Source: Firm-04 sp964479595 (GTDB lineage: Bacteria > Bacillota > Clostridia > Oscillospirales > Ruminococcaceae). From it: a stretch of 64,000 nucleotides of DNA. Both the position numbers and the translations under genes were made by a program. Shown piece after piece: positions 32,244-40,640 of the stretch; the first letter of the stretch is position 1, and each line of letters starts with the position of its first letter. The stretch covers positions 1 through 64,000 of the forward strand of contig CAYZMU010000001.1 of the NCBI GenBank assembly GCA_964479595.1. The letters run 5' to 3'. The notes under the pieces are model-generated. The model was not told the DNA's origin. It searched no databases and was given only the letters and a program-made list of their open reading frames with translations.

Positions 32244-32270
32244 AGGGCAGAAAAGAGGGAGGAAAACGCC

Positions 32271-33950
32271 ATGGACAAACAGCAAGATGTACAGTTCGCT
32301 CCTGACCCTGAGCGCGACGCCGCGCCTGACATTGAGGTCGTGGAGAAATCCCCTGCCGACGAGGCAGCCCCCGCCGCAGCACAAAGCGAGGGGAACCCGG
32401 AGATTATCAGCCTTCTGCCCGAGCGCAAGCTCAACTTCACGCGCCTGATTTTCAGCCGCCTGCCGCTCTTCGCGGTCCTGCTGGTGCTTCAGGTGCTGAT
32501 TTATCTCGCCCTTTATGGCTGGCTGAGGGATTTTATCCCGCATTTTATCGTGATTCAGACGGTTTTTTCTGTCGGTATGATCTTTTACCTGTTTAACTGC
32601 AGCATGGATTCTTCCGCGAAACTGACATGGCTCGCCATCATCATGCTCTTTCCGTTTCTGGGGACGATTCTGCTGCTCTACACGCGCGTGGAACCAGGAC
32701 ACCGCAATCTCTCCAGGCGCAGTCAGGAGATGCTTGACGTCAGCGCCGATTTTCTCTCCCAGGATCCGGATGTGCTCGCGGAGCCGCAGATAGAGGAATC
32801 CGGCACGGCGGACCTGCACCACTATCTCAACCGGGGCGGGTGCTTCCCCATCTACCGCAACACCGAGGTTACCTATTTCCCGCTGGGCGAGGACAAATAC
32901 AAAATGCTCCTCACAGAACTTAAAAAAGCAAAGCAATTCATTTACATGGAGTATTTTATCTTGGCGGAAGGCGAGATGTGGGGGACTATACTTGGGATTC
33001 TGGCGCAGAAGGCGAAAGAGGGCGTGGATGTCCGCGTGATGTTTGACGGTATGTGCGAAACCTCGCGGCTTTCCTTTGACTACCCCAAGCGTGTGGAGAA
33101 ACTCGGCATACGCTGCAAGGCGTTCGCGCCGATTACGCCCTTCCTCTCCACCCACTACAACTACCGCGACCACCGCAAGATTCTCGTCATTGACGGCGAG
33201 GTGGCGTTCAACGGCGGTATCAATCTTGCGGATGAGTATATCAATAAACTGGTGCGTTTCGGGCACTGGAAGGACACCGCCGTCATGCTGCGCGGAGAGG
33301 CGGTGCGCAGTTTCACGCTGATGTTTCTGCAGATGTGGAATATCACGGAGCGCGAGCCGGATTGGAAAGCCAGCTCCTATCCCGCGGCCCCGTGCCCCGC
33401 GAAAGGCTTTGTCATGCCCTACGGCGACAGCCCGCTGGATAAGGAAAAAGTCGGCGAGGCGGTCTATATGGATATCCTCAACCGCGCCAACGACTATGTC
33501 TATATCATGACACCCTACCTCATTCTGGACGGCGAACTGGAGGCGTCGCTGAAATTCGCGGCACAGCGCGGCGTGGACGTCAGGCTCATTCTCCCGGGCA
33601 TTCCCGACAAGAAAACCGCCTACGCGCTCGCGAAGACGCACTACGCCTCGCTCGTGTCGGCCGGGATTAAGATCTACGAGTACACCCCCGGCTTCGTGCA
33701 CGCCAAGGTCGTGGTCTGCGATGATATCAAGGCGGTGGTCGGGACCATCAATCTGGATTACCGCAGCCTCTACCACCATTTCGAGTGCGCGACCTATATG
33801 TACGATGTGGACTGCATTGAGGACATCAAGCGCGATTTTCATGATACGCTGCAGAAATGCCGCCCTGTCACGCCCGAAACCATCCGCAACGAGAAAATCA
33901 CGTACAAAATCGCGGGGCGTGTCCTCAAGGTCATCGCGCCGCTGATGTGA
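32271..33950 (+). CDS. cls: Cardiolipin synthase
   Basis: A 559-aa phospholipase-D-type membrane enzyme that makes cardiolipin from two phosphatidylglycerols. A disordered, acidic N-terminal tail (about 1-55) precedes two membrane helices (LPLFAVLLVLQVLIYLALYG and IQTVFSVGMIFYLFNC) and the PLDc_N-type segment. The two HKD motifs are YRDHRKILVIDGEVAFNGG and FVHAKVVVCDDIKAVVGTIN; both His and Lys residues are present. ATG 32271 has GGGAGG upstream; an in-frame upstream codon lies in the -10 box. The gene ends at a strong terminator. Confidence 0.95.
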   Translation: MDKQQDVQFAPDPERDAAPDIEVVEKSPADEAAPAAAQSEGNPEIISLLPERKLNFTRLIFSRLPLFAVLLVLQVLIYLALYGWLRDFIPHFIVIQTVFSVGMIFYLFNCSMDSSAKLTWLAIIMLFPFLGTILLLYTRVEPGHRNLSRRSQEMLDVSADFLSQDPDVLAEPQIEESGTADLHHYLNRGGCFPIYRNTEVTYFPLGEDKYKMLLTELKKAKQFIYMEYFILAEGEMWGTILGILAQKAKEGVDVRVMFDGMCETSRLSFDYPKRVEKLGIRCKAFAPITPFLSTHYNYRDHRKILVIDGEVAFNGGINLADEYINKLVRFGHWKDTAVMLRGEAVRSFTLMFLQMWNITEREPDWKASSYPAAPCPAKGFVMPYGDSPLDKEKVGEAVYMDILNRANDYVYIMTPYLILDGELEASLKFAAQRGVDVRLILPGIPDKKTAYALAKTHYASLVSAGIKIYEYTPGFVHAKVVVCDDIKAVVGTINLDYRSLYHHFECATYMYDVDCIEDIKRDFHDTLQKCRPVTPETIRNEKITYKIAGRVLKVIAPLM

Positions 33951-33968
33951 GAACTTTCTGAAACGCCG

Positions 33969-33995
33969 AAAGCCCCCGTTCTGGGGGCTTTTTTC
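33969..33995. terminator. Intrinsic terminator after cls
   Basis: AGCCCCC (33971-33977) and GGGGGCT (33983-33989) form a 7-bp stem with T residues from 33989 to 33994. It also touches the stop of the convergent flavoprotein gene. Confidence 0.9.
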
Positions 33996-35229
33996 ATTCT
34001 GCCATGGCTTTCGCCGCCGCGGCCGCTGTCGAAAAGGCTATCTGGAGGTTGTAGCCGCCGGTGAGCGCGTCCACATCGAGCAGCTCGCCCGCGAAATACA
34101 GCCCCCGCACGAGTCTGGATTCCATAGTTTTGGGGGAGACCTCGCGTACACTGACGCCCCCGCGCGTAATGACCGCCTCGGTAATCGGCCGCGTGCGTGT
34201 GGGCCTTAGCGTGAAGGCCTTCACCGTGCGCACAAGGTCTGCGCGCGCCTCTTTCGTGAGGTCGTGCGCCTTGGTGCCCCCGGCAATTCCCGCGCGCGAG
34301 AGAATAACCGGGACCATGGAAGCCGGCAGCAGCTTGCGCAGGACATTGTGCATATCGCGGTTTTGTTCCCCGGAGAGATCCCGCAGCACACGCGCGTCCA
34401 GCTGCTGGGGCGTGAGCGCGGGCTTGCAGTCAATCGAGAGTTCGTATTCCCGGATGGCGTCGGGCTCCAGAAACGCGCTCGCGGTGAGCACCAGCGGCCC
34501 GGAAACGCCAAAATGTGTGAACAAAAGCTCCCCCTGCCGCGAAAAGACGGTTTTCTTGCCCCGCGTGACGGTGAGCGTGACATTTTTCAGCGCAAGCCCC
34601 TGCATCTGCGCGCATTCGTCCGCCTGCGCGACTTCCAGCGGTATGAGCGAGGGTCTGGGCGGCTCAATGCTGTGTCCCGCCGCCTTCGCCAGTTCGTAGC
34701 CGTCCCCGTTCGAACCCGTCTGCGGATAGGACATCCCGCCCGTGGCGAGCAGCAGCGCGTCCGCGCGGTATTCCGTGCCGTCGGCGCAGCGCACCCCGAG
34801 CAGCCGCGTCGGGCTCCTGAGAATCTCCGTGACTCTCGTGTTCAGCCGAATCCGCACATTCTCGCGCGCCAGAGCGTTTCGCAGCGCGTTCGTGATATCC
34901 TCGGCGCGGTCGCTTTTGGGGAAAACGCGTCTGCCGCGCTCCACCTTGAGCGGCACACCCTCGTTCTCAAAAAAGCGCATGACATCCTCCGCGCCGAAGG
35001 CCGTCAGCGCGGAATAGAGAAAGCGCGCGTTTCGCGGGGTGTTTTCGAGAATAGTCCGCGTGTCGCAGGCGTTGGTGAGATTGCAGCGGCCTTTCCCCGT
35101 AATCGCGAGCTTTCTGCAGATATCGCCGCCGCCCTCGAGCAGCAGCACACTCGCGCCCGCTTTCGCCGCACGTATCGCGCCGAAACAGCCCGCCGCGCCG
35201 CCTCCCGCGATAAGAACCCGCTTGGACAT
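33994..35229 (-). CDS. HI0933-family NAD(P)/FAD-dependent flavoprotein
   Basis: A 411-aa cytoplasmic flavoprotein. The dinucleotide-binding loop is VLIAGGGAAGCFGAIRAAKAG (residues 5-25), followed by the family signature LAITGKGRCNLTN, then LLATGGMSYPQTGSNGDGYELAKAAGH, GELLFTHFGVSGP and the C-terminal FAGELLDVDALTGGYNLQIAFSTA. The family includes BaiN-like bile-acid reductases, but most members have no known substrate. ATG 35229 has only a weak GAGAG site and follows the DUF3006 gene by 3 nt, so it is probably translationally coupled. Confidence 0.92.
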   Translation of the reverse strand: MSKRVLIAGGGAAGCFGAIRAAKAGASVLLLEGGGDICRKLAITGKGRCNLTNACDTRTILENTPRNARFLYSALTAFGAEDVMRFFENEGVPLKVERGRRVFPKSDRAEDITNALRNALARENVRIRLNTRVTEILRSPTRLLGVRCADGTEYRADALLLATGGMSYPQTGSNGDGYELAKAAGHSIEPPRPSLIPLEVAQADECAQMQGLALKNVTLTVTRGKKTVFSRQGELLFTHFGVSGPLVLTASAFLEPDAIREYELSIDCKPALTPQQLDARVLRDLSGEQNRDMHNVLRKLLPASMVPVILSRAGIAGGTKAHDLTKEARADLVRTVKAFTLRPTRTRPITEAVITRGGVSVREVSPKTMESRLVRGLYFAGELLDVDALTGGYNLQIAFSTAAAAAKAMAE

Positions 35230-35232
35230 CTC

Positions 35233-35457
35233 TCAGTCCGCGCGCAGTTCGTCGAGGAGCGCCGCCGCTTCTGCCCGGCGTTTCTGGGTCTGCTCCTCGT
35301 CGATGACGTAGCCGTCCTTGTGCTTATAGAGCACATCGCCTTCCCTGATATCCTCAGGCAGCCACGCCAGCGGAATGGGCTTGGTTTTGGGGATTCCGTC
35401 CTCGCCCAGTTCCTCCAGAACGGCCAAGTCCTCCTCAATGCGGTCAACGATGAACAT
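35233..35457 (-). CDS. DUF3006 domain protein
   Basis: A 74-aa acidic protein. MFIVDRIEEDLAVLEELGE and REGDVLYKHKDGYVIDEEQT followed by a Glu/Arg-rich helix are the DUF3006 pattern: a small beta-barrel and a C-terminal helix. Function is unknown; Firmicutes genes of this kind often lie near surface or metallohydrolase genes. ATG 35457 has AAAGGA upstream, and the gene starts 6 nt after the YgiQ-type gene, so both are on one transcript. Confidence 0.85.
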   Translation of the reverse strand: MFIVDRIEEDLAVLEELGEDGIPKTKPIPLAWLPEDIREGDVLYKHKDGYVIDEEQTQKRRAEAAALLDELRAD

Positions 35458-35463
35458 CCGCGG

Positions 35464-37305
35464 TCAGTCCTTTCTTTTTCTGCTTTGCCCCTGCCCTTTC
35501 GGGGGGCTTTTTTTCGCGGGCGCGACCAGACAGCGCGCCCGGGTGCCGATTAAATCGCGCCGCCCCGCCTCTGTCAGGATCCTTCGGACACGCTCGGCGT
35601 TCTCAGGCTTGAAATACTGCAGCAGCGCGCGCTGGTCCGCCTTTTCGCGGGGGCTTTTCGGCACATAGACGGGCTCTAACGTATAGGGGTCAAGCCCCGT
35701 GTAAAACATACAGGTCGAGATCGTGCCGGGGGTCGGATAAAAATCCTGCACCTGTTCGGGGTGAATGCCCTCGCGCTTGAGAAAGAGCGCCAGCGAGATG
35801 GCGTCGCTGATGGTGCTGCCCGGGTGCGAGCTCATGAGGTAGGGCACGAGATACTGACGCAGCCCCGCGTCGGCGGTCAATTCGTAAAAGCGTCGTGAAA
35901 ACGCCTCGTAGACTTCCTTGTGCGGCTTGCCCATTCTGTCGAGCACATTCGCGGAGCAGTGCTCCGGCGCGACTTTGAGCTGCCCGCTGATATGATGGCG
36001 TGTAAGTTCCCGGAAGAACGTCTCGTCGCTGTCCGCCATGAGATAGTCAAAGCGTATCCCGGAGCGGATGAACACCTTTTTGACTCCGGGCAGCGCGCGC
36101 AGTTTCCGCAGCAGGCTGAGGTATTCGCTGTGGTCCGCCTCCAGTTGGGGGCAGGGCTCGGGCGCCAGACATTTTCTTCGCGCGCAGAGCCCCGCGCTTT
36201 CCTGCTTGCGGCAGGAGGGGCGGCGGAAATTCGCCGTGGGGCCGCCCACATCGTGGATATAGCCCTTGAAATCAGGCAGTTCTGTTAAAAGCTTTGCCTC
36301 TCTGAGCACGGATTCCTCGCTGCGGGACGTGACCTTCCGCCCCTGATGCAGCGCGATGGAACAGAAGTTGCAAAATCCGAAGCACCCGCGGTTGTGCGTA
36401 ATCGAAAAGCGGACTTCCTTGATGGCGGGCACGCCGCCCTCCTTTTCGTACATCGGGTGGTAATCGCGGGTATAGGGCAGCTCGTAGACGGCGTCCAGTT
36501 CCGCGCGTTCCAGCGCCTTCGCGGGCGGGTTCTGCACCAGCATTTTGCCCCCGTGGCGCTGCAGAACCGTCCTGCCGCGAATCTCGTCCTGCTCGTCGTA
36601 CTGAATCGCGCAGGCTCGCGCGTAGGCGCGCTTGTTATCGCGCACCTGCTCAAACGAGGGGCATTCCCTGCAGCCGAGCGGTGTGTTTCTGGGCTCTGTC
36701 AGGAAGCAGGTGCCGCGAATATCCGTGATTTCCCGGATGGGCACACCCGCGCGCAGTTTTGCGGCCGCCTCGGAAACAGAGCGTTCCCCCATGCCGTAGA
36801 GCAGCAGGTCCGCGCCGCTTTCAACGAGAATGGAAGGCCGCACACGGTCGTCCCAATAATCGTAGTGCGCGAAACGTCTTAGCGACGCCTCGATTCCGCC
36901 TATCAAAATGGGAATATCGTCGCCGTAGATCGCGCGCAGTTTTTGGCAGTAGACGATGACGGCGCGGTCGGGGCGGCGTCCGGGGCGGTTTCCCGGCGAG
37001 TAGGCGTCATGGGCGCGGGATTTCTTCGCGACGGTGTAGTGCGCGACCATGCTGTCGATATTGCCCGCGGTCACCAGAAAGCCGAGTCTTGGCCGCCCGA
37101 AGCGCGTAAAATCGGCATCGCTTTTCCAATCCGGCTGGGGCAGCATCGCGACGGTATAGCCCTGCGCCGCGAGCACGCGCGAGATAATCGCCGCGCCGAA
37201 GCTCGGGTGGTCGACATACGCGTCCCCCGTGATATAGACAAAATCCGGCGCGTCTATCCCGGCGTCACGCAGTTCCTTGGCGCTTACCGGCAGGAATCCC
37301 CGCAC
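35464..37305 (-). CDS. YgiQ-family radical SAM protein
   Basis: About 613 aa. FLPVSAKELRDAGIDAPDFVYITGDAYVDHPSFG opens the family's N-terminal domain, followed by GGIEASLRRFAHYDYWDD and YGMGERSV. The radical SAM cluster is HNRGCFGFCNFCSIALHQGR (CxxxCxxC), and FYPTPGTISTCMFYTGLDP lies in the C-terminal region, with a Cys-rich insertion (RPSCRKQESAGLCARRKCLAPEPC). The substrate is unknown. The start is uncertain: GTG at 37305 sits one base after the stop of the preceding gene and fits the family N-terminus best; a TTG at 37332 would overlap that gene. Confidence 0.93.
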   Translation of the reverse strand: MRGFLPVSAKELRDAGIDAPDFVYITGDAYVDHPSFGAAIISRVLAAQGYTVAMLPQPDWKSDADFTRFGRPRLGFLVTAGNIDSMVAHYTVAKKSRAHDAYSPGNRPGRRPDRAVIVYCQKLRAIYGDDIPILIGGIEASLRRFAHYDYWDDRVRPSILVESGADLLLYGMGERSVSEAAAKLRAGVPIREITDIRGTCFLTEPRNTPLGCRECPSFEQVRDNKRAYARACAIQYDEQDEIRGRTVLQRHGGKMLVQNPPAKALERAELDAVYELPYTRDYHPMYEKEGGVPAIKEVRFSITHNRGCFGFCNFCSIALHQGRKVTSRSEESVLREAKLLTELPDFKGYIHDVGGPTANFRRPSCRKQESAGLCARRKCLAPEPCPQLEADHSEYLSLLRKLRALPGVKKVFIRSGIRFDYLMADSDETFFRELTRHHISGQLKVAPEHCSANVLDRMGKPHKEVYEAFSRRFYELTADAGLRQYLVPYLMSSHPGSTISDAISLALFLKREGIHPEQVQDFYPTPGTISTCMFYTGLDPYTLEPVYVPKSPREKADQRALLQYFKPENAERVRRILTEAGRRDLIGTRARCLVAPAKKSPPKGQGQSRKRKD

Positions 37306-37306
37306 G

Positions 37307-37645
37307 TCACCGGTTCGGGCGGTAGGGGACAAAATCCTTGTCGCTCGGGTCCGCTTCGGTGGAGAGCAGGAAGATATACTCGGAGTTTTCCGTGGTCAGG
37401 CGCAGCATACTGCGCTCGCGGTTGAACGCGAGCTGGCCGCAGGAGGTCTTGAAGCAGCGCTCGCCCTCTCCCGTTTCCATAATCGCGAAATACTCCCCCG
37501 GGTGCTTGTGCTCGCTCTCCATGATGGTCAGCGTGCCCAGACAGTCCGCCCATTTTTTGCGGCGTTCCCAGTTTTCGGTTTCGGGGTTTAACTGCTTGAT
37601 GCTCAGCACCCCCGCCGGCGAAAACTTGTCAATCAATTTTCCCAA
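37307..37645 (-). CDS. Small conserved hypothetical protein
   Basis: A 112-aa soluble protein starting with TTG at 37645, with AAAGGACGG about 10 nt upstream. It is predicted beta-rich (GEYFAIMETGEGERCFKTSCGQLAFNRERSMLRLTTENSEYIFLL). No family is recognised and there is no signal peptide. It lies between the phosphonopyruvate decarboxylase gene (15 nt gap) and the YgiQ-type gene, so it may belong to the phosphonate transcript. Confidence 0.7.
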   Translation of the reverse strand: MGKLIDKFSPAGVLSIKQLNPETENWERRKKWADCLGTLTIMESEHKHPGEYFAIMETGEGERCFKTSCGQLAFNRERSMLRLTTENSEYIFLLSTEADPSDKDFVPYRPNR

Positions 37646-37660
37646 AGCGTATCCGTCCTT

Positions 37661-38785
37661 TCATAAATCATTTTGCAAATAGGCCATGAAGGCCTCCTTG
37701 TTTGCCCCAGGCGCTGTCGTCGGTCTGCCCAGATTCTCCCGCGCGCCGACAGCGCACCGCACCTCCAGAAAACAGAGCGTATTTTGCGCCTTTGCCTCGC
37801 TGAGCGCCTCGGAGAGCTCCTTTGCGTCCTTTACACACCGCGCCCACGGATAGCCGCACGCCCGCGCGGCCGCGGTCAGATCGGCCGTACGCGCGACAGT
37901 CGGCGCGCCGCCCACGGATTCGTGCGCGAAATTGTTGATGACGACGTGGATGAGATTTCGCGGCGCGGTATTCCCGATGACCGCCATCGCGCCCATGTGC
38001 ATGAGTGCCGCGCCGTCACCGTCGATACACCACACGCGCCTGCCGGGCTTCTGCAGGGCAATGCCCAGCGCGATGGAACTGCTGTGCCCCATGGAGCCCA
38101 CCGTGAGGAAATCCCGCTCGTGCCCCTCGCCCCGCGCGGCGCGCAGTTCAAAGAGTTCTCTGCTCGCCTTGCCTGTGGTGGAAACCAGGACGTCCGAACC
38201 GGAAACTTTCAGAATCCCGGAAATCGCGTCTTCCCTCGTGAGCGTGTTTTCGTTGCGGTAGGGGATTTTTTCGCCCTGCAGCGCCCCCTTTTCCACCACA
38301 AACGCCACCTGTCCGCCCGCGCGCAGACGCTCGCCGAAACGCCCCGCCAGAATGTCCGCCACCTCGTCCGCGGCGGTCGCGCTGTCTACACGAAATGTCT
38401 CCACGTCGGCGGTCCGCAGCAGGTCGAAAGTGACCTTGCCCTGAAAAATATGCTGCGGCTCATCGTGAACGCCGGGCTGCCCGCGCCAGCCGATGACGAA
38501 AATCACCGGTATGCCGTAGACTTCCCGGTTGAGCAGCGACGCCAGAGGATTGAGGATATTGCCCTCACCGGAATTTTGCAGGTAGACGACGCCCGTTTTC
38601 GCTGTCGCGAGGTGATAGCCCGCCGCGAGCGCGGCGCAGTTGCCCTCGTTCGCCGCGATGATGTGGTGTTCAGGGTCGAGCCCGTAGGTGTTCATCACGG
38701 CGTCGCAGAACGGCCGGAGCAGGGAATCGGGCACACCCGTGAAGAAATCGCTGCCCAGCGCTTTCAAAAAATCGTTCGCTCTCAT
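37661..38785 (-). CDS. aepY: Phosphonopyruvate decarboxylase
   Basis: A 374-aa ThDP-dependent enzyme that pulls the unfavourable PEP mutase reaction forward by converting phosphonopyruvate to phosphonoacetaldehyde. FFTGVPDSLLRPFCD opens the family, ANEGNCAALAAGYHLATAKTGVVYLQNSGEGNILNPL holds the cofactor-activating Glu, and GDGAALMHMGAMAVIG to NN is the Mg-ThDP motif. Single-chain length is normal. ATG 38785 has GGAGGAA upstream and overlaps the stop of the nucleotidyltransferase gene in ATGA. It is the last core gene of the phosphonate operon. Confidence 0.96.
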   Translation of the reverse strand: MRANDFLKALGSDFFTGVPDSLLRPFCDAVMNTYGLDPEHHIIAANEGNCAALAAGYHLATAKTGVVYLQNSGEGNILNPLASLLNREVYGIPVIFVIGWRGQPGVHDEPQHIFQGKVTFDLLRTADVETFRVDSATAADEVADILAGRFGERLRAGGQVAFVVEKGALQGEKIPYRNENTLTREDAISGILKVSGSDVLVSTTGKASRELFELRAARGEGHERDFLTVGSMGHSSSIALGIALQKPGRRVWCIDGDGAALMHMGAMAVIGNTAPRNLIHVVINNFAHESVGGAPTVARTADLTAAARACGYPWARCVKDAKELSEALSEAKAQNTLCFLEVRCAVGARENLGRPTTAPGANKEAFMAYLQNDL

Positions 38786-39492
38786 GATGCCGTTCCTCCA
38801 TACCGCTCCCGCGCGGCGGCGAGTTCATCCGGTGTGTCAATCTCAATAATGTCGCCCGCCTCCACCGCGCGCACCCGAAGGCGCAGCCTGTCAAGATTTC
38901 TGTCCACCGCCTCGTCCCAGAAAAGCGCGCTGTTTGCGGGGTTTTGGTACGCCGTTTCGATGATGTCCGCCAGAAGCGCCGCGTCAGCGCTCTCAAAGAA
39001 CGCGAACCCCGTCATCATATAGCGGTTCTCGCCGCCCTTCCCCACGCGCGTGATGAACCCCGCCGAATCGGTGTCAAAGACCCAGTCCTCGGTCCGCCCG
39101 GGTTCCAATCGTCCCAGATAGCACGAGCCGGGCAGCCGCCCCGTGAGGACTTTGGGGTTTGCGACATACAAATCCGCCTCGCAGACCCAGCACGGCCCGC
39201 CGCGCAGAAATTCCCGCGCCCAATAGACGGAGGAGATGTTGTTCGCCCGCTCGTAGTCGGGGTTTGCTATCAGGCGTGTGCCGGGAAATTTCCGCTCAAG
39301 ATAGGCAAACTGTCCGCCTAAGTATCCCGTCACGACAGCGTTAGAGCGTACCCCGCGCAGCCGCAGCGCCTCAAGGACCGTCTCAATCATCGGCGCTGCT
39401 CCGACTCTGAGCAGCGGCTTGGGCGTATGGTCCGTCAGCGGGCGCATTCTCGTGCCCAGCCCCGACGCCATCACAATCGCGGATTCTTCCAT
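38782..39492 (-). CDS. Nucleotidyltransferase of the phosphonate operon (PntC/LicC-like)
   Basis: A 236-aa NTP-transferase. The signature VMASGLGTRMRPLTDHTPKPLL binds the nucleotide; CEADLYV holds the metal-binding Asp, and EIDTPDELAAARERY closes the fold as in LicC/PntC-type cytidylyltransferases. In characterised AEP pathways such an enzyme makes CMP-aminoethylphosphonate for tailoring of surface glycans or lipids; that assignment here comes from the operon, because LicC-type (phosphocholine) and sugar-type enzymes look similar. It lies 2 nt after the aminotransferase gene and overlaps the decarboxylase gene. Confidence 0.85.
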   Translation of the reverse strand: MEESAIVMASGLGTRMRPLTDHTPKPLLRVGAAPMIETVLEALRLRGVRSNAVVTGYLGGQFAYLERKFPGTRLIANPDYERANNISSVYWAREFLRGGPCWVCEADLYVANPKVLTGRLPGSCYLGRLEPGRTEDWVFDTDSAGFITRVGKGGENRYMMTGFAFFESADAALLADIIETAYQNPANSALFWDEAVDRNLDRLRLRVRAVEAGDIIEIDTPDELAAARERYGGTAS

Positions 39493-39494
39493 GC

Positions 39495-40628
39495 TTAAAA
39501 ATCCTTGTACACAGCCGGAACGCGCACGCCGCGGTTTTCAAGCGCCGCCTCAAAGACTTGAAAGAACGCGAAGATATCCTCCTCGTCAATCGCGCCGAGC
39601 GCGCACAGGCGGAAGGTGTCGGCGGTCTCGAGCTTGCCGGGGTAAATCGTGAAGCCGCGCTCGTAGCAGTAGTCGTGAATCTTGCGGAAATCCCAATTGG
39701 GGTCGTCCGGGGAGCGCACCGCGCAGACCAGCCCCGCGCGCCATTGCGGCTTGATAATCTGACGAAAGCCCAGACGGTCAAGCCCCGCGCAGAGCGCGTC
39801 AAAAACCCGTGTGTGCCGCGCCCATTTCGCCTCCTCGCCCTCCGCGAAGTATTCGCTGATCGCCTGTTTCGCCGCGTAGATGGTCTGTACAGGCGGGGTA
39901 AAATGCATCTGTCCCGTGCGCTCGAAGAAATCGTACTGCAGGAAAAGATTGCAGTAGTAGGAGCGCTTGGGGTACTCAGCGGACGCCTCAATCAGCGCTC
40001 TGGAGCCGATTACGAACGAAAGCCCCGTCATCGCCATGAGCCCTTTCTGCGCGGACGCCATGAGAAAATCGATCTCGTCCGCGTCGATGTCAATGGGCCG
40101 CATCGCGAACGTGGAAGTCGTGTCCACCGTGAAAATCGCCCCCGCTTTGTGCGCGAGCGCGCCAATCTCGCGAATCGGGTTTAGCAGCCCCGTGCCCGTT
40201 TCGTTGTGTGTGGTGTGCACGAGCGCGATATCGGGGTTTTCCTTGAGCGCCTTTTCCACAAGCCCCAGATCCGCGGGACGGTCAAAGGGCAGTTTTAAAT
40301 TCACAAAGGGCAGCCCGTAAAATTCGCAGATTTCCGCCGCGCGGCTGCTGTAGGCGCCGTTGTTGATTATCAGGATTTTTTTGTTTTCGGGCAGCAGCGA
40401 GTTTAAGCAGACGTCGATATTGAGTGTCCCCGAGCCGCAGAAAAGCACCGCCGTGTGGCGTTTTTGGTCGCCGTGGACAATCTTTACGAGGTCTTCCCGC
40501 ATCTGCCGCATAATCTCCTCGAATTCCTCCTCGCGTGGGCAGATGTCCGGCACGACCTGCGCGAGCTTTACGGTGTCGGTCGTCGTGGAGGGCCCGGGAT
40601 TTAGTAAAATGTTTCGCTTGATTTCCAT
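39495..40628 (-). CDS. 2-Aminoethylphosphonate aminotransferase (class V)
   Basis: A 377-aa PLP enzyme that aminates phosphonoacetaldehyde to 2-aminoethylphosphonate. LLNPGPSTTTDTVK is the PhnW-type N-terminus, CGSGTLNIDVCLNSLLP the cofactor phosphate-binding region, VDTTSTFAMRPIDIDADEIDFLMASAQKGLMAMTGLSF includes the Schiff-base Lys. PhnW-like enzymes also occur in degradation, but here the mutase and decarboxylase genes show the biosynthetic direction. ATG 40628 has AAAGGA. It follows pepM after 12 nt. Confidence 0.94.
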   Translation of the reverse strand: MEIKRNILLNPGPSTTTDTVKLAQVVPDICPREEEFEEIMRQMREDLVKIVHGDQKRHTAVLFCGSGTLNIDVCLNSLLPENKKILIINNGAYSSRAAEICEFYGLPFVNLKLPFDRPADLGLVEKALKENPDIALVHTTHNETGTGLLNPIREIGALAHKAGAIFTVDTTSTFAMRPIDIDADEIDFLMASAQKGLMAMTGLSFVIGSRALIEASAEYPKRSYYCNLFLQYDFFERTGQMHFTPPVQTIYAAKQAISEYFAEGEEAKWARHTRVFDALCAGLDRLGFRQIIKPQWRAGLVCAVRSPDDPNWDFRKIHDYCYERGFTIYPGKLETADTFRLCALGAIDEEDIFAFFQVFEAALENRGVRVPAVYKDF

Positions 40629-40640
40629 GCGGCAGTCCTT